Shown here: in pieces, positions 1-7,219 of the stretch | Numbering within the stretch: position 1 is the stretch's first letter | Layout: each line of letters begins with the position of its first letter | Assembly (NCBI GenBank): GCA_020634015.1 | Contig: JACKCN010000006.1 | Location: 124,001-188,000, forward strand | From: Candidatus Delongbacteria bacterium | GTDB lineage: Bacteria > CAIWAD01 | Direction of reading: 5' to 3' | DNA: 64,000 nt | Translations under genes and position numbers: made by a program | The notes under the pieces: generated by a model | Databases searched by the model: none | What the model was told of the DNA's origin: nothing | What the model saw: the letters and a program-made list of their open reading frames with translations, nothing else

Positions 1-17
1 CACCCATGGCACTCCGC

Positions 18-1388
18 TCAGCGCTTCTCGCCCTTCTTGTTGCCCGTCGTGGCCTGCTTGACACTCTTCGAGCTTTTCTTGCGCTTCTGTGACTCATCCG
101 GCTGGACCTGGGGTTTTGCCGGCTGCACCTGCTTGTCCGCGTCGGGCGCACTGGGTTTCGGGGCCGGTGCCACCTGGGGCTTGACTTGAGGCGTGACCTG
201 GGGCGTGATCCGGGGAGTCACAGGCACTGGAGTCTTTCCGCCCTTGCCGGAGCTGTTGTCCCTGCCCGGCAGAAAGACGCCGCCGCTCGAGGAGCTTCCG
301 CTCTTGCCGGAACTCTCGGGGCGAGTGGTCCAGACCCGGGGTTTGATCGCCGGCGGCGGATCGCTGGCACGCACTTCCTTCAGCACCTTGCGCAGATCCT
401 GCTGCTGGAACACCGCATCCGCCGCGGGAGGCCATTGCTCGCGTGGCTGCTGGCCCCGGTCCACTTCCTGGACCAGACGCTGGCGCCAGTCCTGGCTCCA
501 ATGGCGCTGGCGGCGCCAGACTTCCTGATCGCGCCAGGGGGAGGTATCGTAATCCCAGCGGCTGCCACCCTGGATGTAGATGTACACAACCGGGGAATCC
601 CACCACCAGTGTCTCGGGCCCCACCAGCCACAATGATGATGATGGTAGTGGCCGTAGTAGTAGGAGTTCACGCGCCAGTCGCACCAGCAGTGGTCCAGTG
701 TGCAGGTGGGGTGCCAGCAGTTGCAGTAGTCGCACCAGTAGTCATAGTGAACCTCGTGCACCATGATCCCGGGGCGCGGGCCGTCTTCGTCCACATCCGT
801 CGCGCTGTACGCCGCCGGACCGTCAATGGTCAGCTCGGCCACGGCCCAATTGTCCAGTTCCCGGGAATCGCGGGTCATCCGGAAATGGATGTCGGCCAGA
901 TCCAGCGGATCCGGGGCAAGAAATTCCTGACGGCTGGCCTTGATCCGGCGGTATTCGAGAGTATGCACGGCCACCAGTTGCTCACGGCCGGGCAGGGATC
1001 CCGCGATCACCGGCTCGATGCTGAAACTGTTGCCGGCCTGCACCTGGCCACGCCCGTCCTCGGGCTGGACAGGATAGAGCAGGCGCACCGTGCCGCGCGC
1101 ATCCAGTGAATAGACATAGACGAAGCCGTCCCGCTCGGGAAGCAGGTGGATGCTGTAACGGCTGCCCGCATCCATGGCCATCTGGTCGGTCCAGATTTCC
1201 ACGCGCGAATCGGGACCCCGACTGCTGGCGCGGGCATTCAGGACCAGGGCCAGCAGAAGGCCCGCGATCAACAGCAGAACCCAGGAGCGCTTCGAAGAGG
1301 ACTCGTCATCGGGATCCGGCCTGCGCCGACGGCGTCCGTCCAGAGGGATTGGAACCAGCCGGGGCTGGGGACAAAGCTGCTTGAGCAT
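18..1388 (-). CDS. DUF4384-type envelope protein with Cys/His/aromatic-rich patch
   Basis: Predicted membrane-anchored protein of 456 residues. One hydrophobic segment lies near residues 33-52 (LLLIAGLLLALVL) after a basic, Arg-rich cytoplasmic head. A beta-rich region follows (about residues 60-200) with the pattern of DUF4384 domains (D-G-F-V-Y-V-Y, then T-V-R-L-L-Y-P). Around residues 208-272 comes an extraordinary stretch of Cys, His, Trp and Tyr that includes CDYCNCWHPTC and HHHHCGWW. The tail is Pro/Lys-rich and disordered (repeated T-P-Q-V and K-P-Q-V). I chose the ATG at 1388 because AGGAAG precedes it by about seven bases and the upstream frame is not protein-like. It is transcribed divergently from trmL. 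DUF4384 is often linked to surface proteins and kinases; the exact function is unknown. Confidence 0.75.
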   Translation of the reverse strand: MLKQLCPQPRLVPIPLDGRRRRRPDPDDESSSKRSWVLLLIAGLLLALVLNARASSRGPDSRVEIWTDQMAMDAGSRYSIHLLPERDGFVYVYSLDARGTVRLLYPVQPEDGRGQVQAGNSFSIEPVIAGSLPGREQLVAVHTLEYRRIKASRQEFLAPDPLDLADIHFRMTRDSRELDNWAVAELTIDGPAAYSATDVDEDGPRPGIMVHEVHYDYWCDYCNCWHPTCTLDHCWCDWRVNSYYYGHYHHHHCGWWGPRHWWWDSPVVYIYIQGGSRWDYDTSPWRDQEVWRRQRHWSQDWRQRLVQEVDRGQQPREQWPPAADAVFQQQDLRKVLKEVRASDPPPAIKPRVWTTRPESSGKSGSSSSGGVFLPGRDNSSGKGGKTPVPVTPRITPQVTPQVKPQVAPAPKPSAPDADKQVQPAKPQVQPDESQKRKKSSKSVKQATTGNKKGEKR

Positions 1389-1628
1389 GGGTCTTCCTTT
1401 CTGGCGGGGGAGTCTCCCGCCCGGCCCTGATACTCCGGGAACCGTTCGCCAGTTTCCTGAACCGGAACGGCAGTGCCAAGTCTTTCTTGCACTCCCTGCG
1501 TCATTCCGGCCTGTGCAAGCGACTCGCGACCCCGGATTCCCAATCGCACCGAGCGCGCAAGGCACTGGCGTTCGTTTCCTACCTTGGCCGGCGTCGTGAT
1601 CCAGCAGGGGAGGCCTTCCGGCCGCAGC

Positions 1629-2087
1629 ATGTTCCATATCGTCCTGTACCAGCCGGAAATTCCCCAGAACAGCGGGAACCTGATTCGCCTCTGTGCGGCC
1701 ACCGGCTGCCAGTTGCACCTGATCCGTCCATTGGGTTTCCAGTTGGACGATGCCCGCATGAAACGCGCGGGTCTGGACTACTTCGAGCGCAGCTCCTTTC
1801 AGGTGCACGAGTCACTGGACCAGTTGCTGAATGCCCAGGACGAGAGTCGCTTCCGCTTCTTCACCACCCATTGCAGCACTCCATATACGCGCCACGACTA
1901 CCGCGAAGGCGACTGGCTGGTCTTCGGACCAGAAAGCCGAGGCCTGCCTTCCCAGTTGCTGGAACTGTATCCGGAGCAATGCCTGACCATTCCCATGCCG
2001 GGCCGGACCCGCAGTCTGAACCTGGCCAACAGTGCGGCGATCGCCGTGTACGAGGGGCTGCGCCAGTGTGGCGCCTGGCCCGAATGA
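1629..2087 (+). CDS. trmL: tRNA (cytidine(34)-2'-O)-methyltransferase
   Basis: SpoU/TrmD-fold (SPOUT) methyltransferase of 152 residues, the normal size for TrmL, which methylates the ribose of wobble position 34 in tRNA-Leu isoacceptors using S-adenosylmethionine. Family motifs are clear: the N-terminal Y-Q-P-E-I-P-Q-N-S-G-N-L-I-R, the central L-V-F-G-P-E-S-R-G-L-P and the C-terminal knot segment I-P-M-P-G-R-T-R-S-L-N-L-A-N-S. I start it at ATG 1629, since the extra N-terminal codons available upstream do not match the family. It lies 19 bases before argS and is probably cotranscribed with it, which groups two tRNA-related functions. Confidence 0.93.
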   Translation: MFHIVLYQPEIPQNSGNLIRLCAATGCQLHLIRPLGFQLDDARMKRAGLDYFERSSFQVHESLDQLLNAQDESRFRFFTTHCSTPYTRHDYREGDWLVFGPESRGLPSQLLELYPEQCLTIPMPGRTRSLNLANSAAIAVYEGLRQCGAWPE

Positions 2088-2106
2088 ATCAAGAACGGAC
2101 CCAGTC

Positions 2107-3915
2107 ATGACCATTCTGGAACAGTTGCAGCGGATCCTCTGCGTGACGGCCGCCGGACTCTTCGACATGGACCCGGATCCGGCCGAGCTGGTCCTGGATC
2201 TGCCGCCCGACGCCAGTCTGGGGCATCTGGCCATGCCCTGTTTCGGGCTGGCCAAGCGCCTCAAGCAATCCCCCGTGCGCATCGCCGAAAGTCTGGCCGG
2301 GGCGCTGGCCGGGCAGCCGCTGCTGAAGGCCGCACGCGCCGCCGGTCCCTATCTCAATCTTGAACTGCAGACCGCGCCCTGGTTCCAGCAGGTGCTGCGC
2401 GACCAGCTGTCGGGCGATCCCGGGGTGTTCCTGCTGCCCGAAAACGAGCGGCGCCACGTGGTGGTGGAGTACAGTTGCCCCAACACCAACAAGCCCCAGC
2501 ATCTTGGGCACGTGCGCAACAATGTGCTCGGTCTGTCGCTCAGCTTGCTGCTGGAAGCGGTGGGGCACCGTGTGACCCGCGTGAACCTGATCAACGACCG
2601 CGGTGTGCACATCTGCCAGTCGATGCTGGCCTGGCAGCGCTGGGGCAATGGCGAGACCCCGGAGTCGGCCGGTCTCAAGGGCGACCACCTGGTCGGACGT
2701 TACTACGTGCTCTTCGCGCGCAAGTTGGCCGAAGAACGTGCCGCCTGGTTCGCCGCCAACGGGCTGGACCCCGCCAACGAACAGGACCTGGCCCGTTTCG
2801 AGAAGGAAAGTCAGCTGATAGGCGAAACCCGCCAACTGCTGCGCGCCTGGGAAGCCGGAGATCCCGAGGTGCGCGAGCTCTGGCGCACCATGAATGCCTG
2901 GGTGCTCGCGGGCTTCGAACAGACCTACAACCGGATGGGCGTGCGCTTCGACCGCGTGTATTACGAGAGCAACACCTACCTGCTGGGCCGCGACCTGGTG
3001 CTGGCGGGCCTGGAGCGGGGCGTGTTCCAGCGAGCCGAGAACGGCGCCGTGATCTGCGAGCTGCCCGGAATCAGCAGCGAGCCCAAGGCCCTGCTGCGCG
3101 GCGATGGCACCAGCATCTACATCACCCAGGATCTGGGTACGGCCGTGGCACGCCAGGAGGAACTGGGCTTTGATGAAATGATCTACGTGGTGGCCAACGA
3201 GCAGGAACACCATTTCAAGGTGCTCTTCGGCATTCTGGGCAAGCTGGGCTACCCCTGGGCCGACCGCCTGGCGCACCTGGCCTACGGCATGGTCAACCTG
3301 CCCAGCGGCCGGATGAAGAGCCGGGAAGGCACCGTCGTGGATGCCGACGACCTGCTGGACGGTCTGGCCGAAGCCAGCCGTCGGATCATGGAGGAGAGCG
3401 AGCGCCGCTCCGACCTGGGCGAGGACGAGCGCCGCGCCGTGGCCGAAGCCCTGGCCGATGGCGCCCTCAAGTACTTCGTGCTGAAGGTGAATCCCAAGCT
3501 CAACATGGTCTACAATCCCGAAGAGAGCATCGACCTGGCCGGCAATACGGGCCCGTACCTGCAGTACGCCTGCGCGCGCATCAGCAGTCTGGTGCGCAAG
3601 AGCGGACTGGACCCGGCTGCCATCGACGACTTCCGGCCGTTGGGCGAACCGGAGGAGCTGGAGCTGCTCAAACAGCTGGCGCTCTGGCCCGCCCAGGTCA
3701 GACTGGCGGCCGCCCAGCGCAGCCCCGCGCGGCTGGCGGGGCGCGTCTACGAACTGGCGCGCGCCTTCTCCGGGTTCTTCAATGCCCATTCCGTGTTCGA
3801 CCGGGTCGAGGATCCCGCACTGGCTGGCGCACGGGTGGCGCTGGTGGCCGCCACGGGCAGCGCCTTGCGTCAAGGACTGGCCCTGCTGGGCATGAGGACG
3901 CCCGAGCGGATCTGA
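2107..3915 (+). CDS. argS: Arginyl-tRNA synthetase
   Basis: Class I aminoacyl-tRNA synthetase of 602 residues that charges tRNA-Arg with arginine in the cytoplasm. The N-terminal additional domain (about residues 1-110) is present. The HIGH signature appears as H-L-G-H-V-R-N near residue 133 after E-Y-S-C-P-N-T-N-K-P, the ArgRS form. The KMSKS region near residue 400 reads M-K-S-R-E-G-T, a relaxed version common in this enzyme. The C-terminal DALR anticodon-binding domain ends with the expected L-L-G-M. It follows trmL closely and precedes the exonuclease III gene by 13 bases, so the three are probably one transcription unit. There is nothing unusual in length. Confidence 0.95.
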   Translation: MTILEQLQRILCVTAAGLFDMDPDPAELVLDLPPDASLGHLAMPCFGLAKRLKQSPVRIAESLAGALAGQPLLKAARAAGPYLNLELQTAPWFQQVLRDQLSGDPGVFLLPENERRHVVVEYSCPNTNKPQHLGHVRNNVLGLSLSLLLEAVGHRVTRVNLINDRGVHICQSMLAWQRWGNGETPESAGLKGDHLVGRYYVLFARKLAEERAAWFAANGLDPANEQDLARFEKESQLIGETRQLLRAWEAGDPEVRELWRTMNAWVLAGFEQTYNRMGVRFDRVYYESNTYLLGRDLVLAGLERGVFQRAENGAVICELPGISSEPKALLRGDGTSIYITQDLGTAVARQEELGFDEMIYVVANEQEHHFKVLFGILGKLGYPWADRLAHLAYGMVNLPSGRMKSREGTVVDADDLLDGLAEASRRIMEESERRSDLGEDERRAVAEALADGALKYFVLKVNPKLNMVYNPEESIDLAGNTGPYLQYACARISSLVRKSGLDPAAIDDFRPLGEPEELELLKQLALWPAQVRLAAAQRSPARLAGRVYELARAFSGFFNAHSVFDRVEDPALAGARVALVAATGSALRQGLALLGMRTPERI

Positions 3916-3928
3916 GACAAAGGGAGGT

Positions 3929-4741
3929 GTGGTGAGACTGGTTTCCTGGAATGTGAACGGCCTGCGGTCCGTGCTGGGCAAAGGATTTCTGGACTGGCTG
4001 GCCGGCGAGCTGCCCGATGTGCTCTGCCTGCAGGAGACCCGCATCCACGTGCACCAGATTCCCGCCGAGGCCACGGCCCGGCTGGCGGAACTGGGCTACG
4101 CGGGAACCTGGTCCACCACCCAGCGCGCCGGATACAGTGGCACCGCCACTCTGGTTCGCGGGCTGGAATGGCAGGGTGCCGAAGGTCTGGGGCCGCTGGA
4201 CTCCAGCCTGAGCCACTGGGACACGGAAGGCCGGGTGGTGGCCACCCAGGTGGGCGGTGTGCGCCTCTTCAATGTCTACTTTCCCAACGGCACCTCGGGG
4301 CCCGAGCGCCTGGCGTACAAGATGGCCTTCTATGCCGATTTCCAGCGTCTGGTCGAGTCCCTGCAGGCTCGCGGTGAATCGGTGGTGATCTGCGGTGACC
4401 TGAATACGTCGCACCGCGAGATCGATCTGGCCCGCCCCGCGGCCAATCGCGGCAACAGCGGTTTCCTGCCCGAAGAGTGTGCCTGGGTCGATGGATTCCT
4501 GGCCGGCAATGCGGGCGGTTTTCTCGACAGTTTTCGCGTGCTGCACCCGAAGCAGGAAGGCGCCTACAGCTGGTGGTCCTTCCGCGGCGGGGCCCGTTCA
4601 CGCAACGTGGGCTGGCGCCTGGACTACTTCTTCATCAGTCAGGACCTGGCGCCCCGGTTGATCGACGCCACGATCCTGGACCATGTCACGGGCAGTGATC
4701 ATTGTCCGGTTCTGCTGGAACTTGGGCCAGCGCGGGGCTGA
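3929..4741 (+). CDS. xthA: Exodeoxyribonuclease III (AP endonuclease)
   Basis: EEP-fold DNA repair nuclease of 270 residues. It cleaves 5' to abasic sites and degrades 3' ends in base-excision repair. All family motifs are visible: the start V-S-W-N-V-N-G-L-R, the catalytic Glu in L-Q-E-T-R, the Y-F-P-N-G block, G-D-L-N-T-S-H, and the terminal S-D-H-C-P with the catalytic His. Translation starts with GTG: there are two adjacent GTG codons (3929 and 3932) directly behind AGGGAGG, and the second has the better spacing. It is the last gene of the trmL-argS unit; a terminator on the opposite strand lies just beyond. Confidence 0.94.
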   Translation: MVRLVSWNVNGLRSVLGKGFLDWLAGELPDVLCLQETRIHVHQIPAEATARLAELGYAGTWSTTQRAGYSGTATLVRGLEWQGAEGLGPLDSSLSHWDTEGRVVATQVGGVRLFNVYFPNGTSGPERLAYKMAFYADFQRLVESLQARGESVVICGDLNTSHREIDLARPAANRGNSGFLPEECAWVDGFLAGNAGGFLDSFRVLHPKQEGAYSWWSFRGGARSRNVGWRLDYFFISQDLAPRLIDATILDHVTGSDHCPVLLELGPARG

Positions 4742-4797
4742 CATCCGCAACAGCCACGCCGGACCGTTCCCCTGCCTGATCATTGCTGCGGGAGAGC

Positions 4798-4828
4798 AAA
4801 AAAGCCCGGTCGCTGCAAGCGCCGGGCT
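4798..4828 (-). terminator. Rho-independent terminator of rpmB
   Basis: Read on the minus strand, AGCCCGGCG and CGACCGGGCT form a stem around a short loop, followed by a run of six T. It lies just beyond the rpmB stop codon. Confidence 0.85.
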
Positions 4829-4849
4829 GGAGCCATGTCCGGTGGGAAA

Positions 4850-5038
4850 CTACTTGCGGATCTTTTCCGCCTGGATGCAGCAGGTGCAGACCTTGACCCG
4901 AACGCGTTCGCCGGTATCAAGACGGGCATGCACGGACTGCAGGTTGGGCAGGAAACGCCGACGGTTGTGGTTCTTGGCATGGGAAACGGTGTTTCCGCTC
5001 ATCGGGCCTTTGCCACAGATCTCGCATACGCGGGCCAT
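4850..5038 (-). CDS. rpmB: 50S ribosomal protein L28
   Basis: Ribosomal large-subunit protein of 62 residues, the short bacterial form. It begins M-A-R-V-C-E-I-C-G-K and includes the conserved V-S-H-A-K-N-H-N-R-R-R-F-L-P-N-L segment. The four cysteines, C-x2-C near the N-terminus and C-x2-C near the end (C-T-C-C), are the zinc-binding form of L28. I chose the ATG at 5038, behind AGGAAAGGGG, over an upstream ATG that would add eight residues. It is monocistronic or follows the small gene at 5133-5507, with its own terminator downstream. Confidence 0.95.
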   Translation of the reverse strand: MARVCEICGKGPMSGNTVSHAKNHNRRRFLPNLQSVHARLDTGERVRVKVCTCCIQAEKIRK

Positions 5039-5132
5039 TGGGCACCCCTTTCCTATCCTCACGGCACGCTGGCCGATGCTGTACGGTTGTCAGAATCCGG
5101 GCTTGTCAGCCACGGCGCAGAAGCCGCACAAC

Positions 5133-5507
5133 CTAACGAAGCCCCGACTGCATGTCAAGGAATCCAGTTCCGGAGCCGGGTGAAACCTGAACTCCGCGCT
5201 CAGGAAATCCGCTCAAGAGACGAACCCTGGCGACAACTGGCCAGGCCTGGCTGCGCCCCAGGTCCCGCGCGAGCAGACGACTGGCGCGCGCCGCAAGCCG
5301 TCTGGCCAGCGAATGGGGATCGGACCCGGCAGGCAGCTGCAGCCAGACACTGATCGTCGGACCCGTGTGCAGGCCCTCCAGCCGGGCACCGATGGCCTGC
5401 AGCTGGGGCCCCCAGATCGCCCGCAGTCTCCGCCCCAGACGCTGCTCCTCCCCGGACCGCGCCGTGCGAAACCCGCACTCTTCCCAATCGATCCTGCAAC
5501 ATGCCAT
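5133..5507 (-). CDS. Unrecognised 124-residue protein
   Basis: I do not recognise this protein. It is a soluble, Arg- and Leu-rich polypeptide with alternating amphipathic helix (L-G-R-R-L-R-A-I-W-G-P-Q-L) and likely strand (T-I-S-V-W-L-Q-L). No signal peptide or membrane segment is seen. Support for coding is moderate: the ATG at 5507 has GGGAG at good spacing, and the gene sits in the gap between rpmB and aroB on the rpmB strand. A plus-strand frame overlaps the same bases but has no ribosome-binding site and poor composition. Confidence 0.45.
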   Translation of the reverse strand: MACCRIDWEECGFRTARSGEEQRLGRRLRAIWGPQLQAIGARLEGLHTGPTISVWLQLPAGSDPHSLARRLAARASRLLARDLGRSQAWPVVARVRLLSGFPERGVQVSPGSGTGFLDMQSGLR

Positions 5508-5702
5508 GGTTGGTTCTCCCGCTGGACCCACCATGGGGAATCCGCCAGGATCGTGCCTGAAACTTTCAATGGAAATACTGGACTTGCAGCCATCGGGCGG
5601 GAGGAAATTCCGGGATACTGGAAGGATATGTGATATTGAGCGTTCCGTCGGCGGCTTCCGTCACACAGAGTCCCCCGTCACGGAAACAGTCGAGGTGTCT
5701 TC

Positions 5703-6797
5703 TTGGAACAGTTCTCGATCCAGGCCCGCAGCCATTCCTACCCCATCACCATTGCAGGCGGACAGCTCGAGCGTGTGCTTGACTGCCTGCGTGCCCTGCC
5801 CAGCCCGGCGATCGTCGTCTGTGATGACAACCTGCAACGCTGCCAGCCCCAGTGGATGAACGCCCTGCGCGAACAGGCGGGCCACAGCCACAGCATTTCG
5901 GCGGGCGAGGGCTCGAAGAATCTGGCCGGTCTCAACGCGATCCTTGACCGCATGCACCGGGCCGGGCTCGAGCGGGGCAGCCCGGTGGTGGCGTTCGGCG
6001 GAGGTGTGGTCGGCGATCTGGCCGGTCTTGCGGCGTCGCTCTGGAAACGGGGGGTGCCCGTGATCCAGATCCCCACCAGTCTGCTGGCGATGGTGGACAG
6101 CAGTGTGGGCGGCAAGACCGCGATCAATTTCAAGGGAGTGAAGAATCTGGTGGGCGCCTTCTGGCCGCCCCACGCGGTCTTCATCGACCCCGACCTGCTG
6201 CGGACCCTGCCCCGCGAAGAACGGATCTGTGGATTCGCCGAGATCTACAAGGCGGCCTGGCTCTCCAGCGACGACTGGGCCGCCGAACTGGAATCCCGCT
6301 GCGAAGCCCTGCTGGAGCTCGATCCCGAGGTGCTGCTGCCCGCGATCCGCAAGGCGGTGCATTTCAAGGCCCGCATCGTCGAAGAGGACGAGCACGACAA
6401 GGGAGGGCGGGCCCTGCTCAATCTGGGGCATACCTTCGGCCACGCGCTGGAGGCACTTTCGGGAGGCGAATTGCGCCACGGCCAGGCGGTCCTGCTGGGC
6501 CTGCGTGCCGCGGTGATCGCCTCGGGCGAGCTGAAAGTGTCCGACCGTGTGCTCAGCACACGCATGCTGCATCGGCTCGATCGCCTGCTTCGGCGCCTGG
6601 ATCTGTCCATCCCCTCGAGCTGCCGCGATGCCGACGCGCTGGTGCGCCAGATGCGATCCGACAAGAAAGTCAAAGAGGGCGCACACACCCTGATCCTGCC
6701 GGTTCGCGTGGGTGAAGCCCGGCAGGTGAGTGTGCTCGATGAATCACAGCTGCATGTGGTCTGGAGCCGCATGCTGGAAGAAAGGGCCACCCGGTGA
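5703..6797 (+). CDS. aroB: 3-dehydroquinate synthase
   Basis: Shikimate pathway enzyme of 364 residues. It converts DAHP to 3-dehydroquinate with NAD and a divalent metal. Conserved blocks are A-F-G-G-G-V-V-G-D-L-A-G-L-A-A-S (nucleotide binding), Q-I-P-T-S-L-L-A-M-V-D-S-S-V-G-G-K-T-A-I-N, G-F-A-E-I-Y-K, and the metal-ligand motif N-L-G-H-T-F-G-H-A-L-E. The frame opens with TTG at 5703 behind GAGGTG; no ATG fits, so the rare start is likely real. It overlaps aroQ by four bases (GTGA), which implies translational coupling. Length is normal. Confidence 0.95.
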   Translation: MEQFSIQARSHSYPITIAGGQLERVLDCLRALPSPAIVVCDDNLQRCQPQWMNALREQAGHSHSISAGEGSKNLAGLNAILDRMHRAGLERGSPVVAFGGGVVGDLAGLAASLWKRGVPVIQIPTSLLAMVDSSVGGKTAINFKGVKNLVGAFWPPHAVFIDPDLLRTLPREERICGFAEIYKAAWLSSDDWAAELESRCEALLELDPEVLLPAIRKAVHFKARIVEEDEHDKGGRALLNLGHTFGHALEALSGGELRHGQAVLLGLRAAVIASGELKVSDRVLSTRMLHRLDRLLRRLDLSIPSSCRDADALVRQMRSDKKVKEGAHTLILPVRVGEARQVSVLDESQLHVVWSRMLEERATR

Positions 6798-7219
6798 ACG
6801 TGCACGTGATCAACGGCCCCAACCTGGACCGGTTGGGCAAGCGGGAACCAGAAGTCTACGGCCTGGAAAGCCTCGAACAGCTGCAGGCCTGGCTGGAGCG
6901 CCAGTGTCCTGCGGACCAGCTGACCTTCGTCCAGAGCTCGCACGAGGGAGCCCTGATCGATGCGCTCTTCGCGGCCGAGGACGAGAATGCCGACGGCGTG
7001 GTGCTGAATGCGGCCGGATACACCCACACCAGTGTCGCCCTGCGCGATGCGGTGAAGACGGTGAACACTCCGGTGATCGAAGTGCATCTGAGCAACATCC
7101 ACGCCCGCGAGGAGTTCCGCCGTCGCACGCTGACCGGTGAAACGGCCAAGGGCGTGATCAGTGGCCTGGGCAAGTTCGGCTACCTGGCGGCCATCGAGTT
7201 TCTCAGGAGAGGCGAGTGA
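6794..7219 (+). CDS. aroQ: 3-dehydroquinate dehydratase, type II
   Basis: Second shikimate-pathway enzyme in the pair, 141 residues, dehydrating 3-dehydroquinate to 3-dehydroshikimate. The type II family is shown by the N-terminal I-N-G-P-N-L-D-R-L-G-K-R-E-P-E-V-Y-G with the catalytic Arg and Tyr, Q-S-S-H-E-G, L-N-A-A-G-Y-T-H-T-S-V-A-L-R-D-A and the V-H-L-S-N-I-H-A-R-E block. The GTG start overlaps the aroB stop, and its own stop overlaps the next GTG start at 7216. It is therefore the second gene of a four-gene overlapped run (aroB, aroQ, 7216 gene, flippase). Confidence 0.95.
   Translation: MNVHVINGPNLDRLGKREPEVYGLESLEQLQAWLERQCPADQLTFVQSSHEGALIDALFAAEDENADGVVLNAAGYTHTSVALRDAVKTVNTPVIEVHLSNIHAREEFRRRTLTGETAKGVISGLGKFGYLAAIEFLRRGE

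Noticed and set aside
2089..4074. 661-codon minus-strand frame opposite argS and xthA
   Set aside because: Shadow of high-GC coding sequence; argS and exonuclease III motifs on the plus strand are decisive.
5365..5859. 164-codon plus-strand frame before aroB
   Set aside because: Runs into aroB in another frame, no start signal; the minus-strand 124-residue gene fits better.
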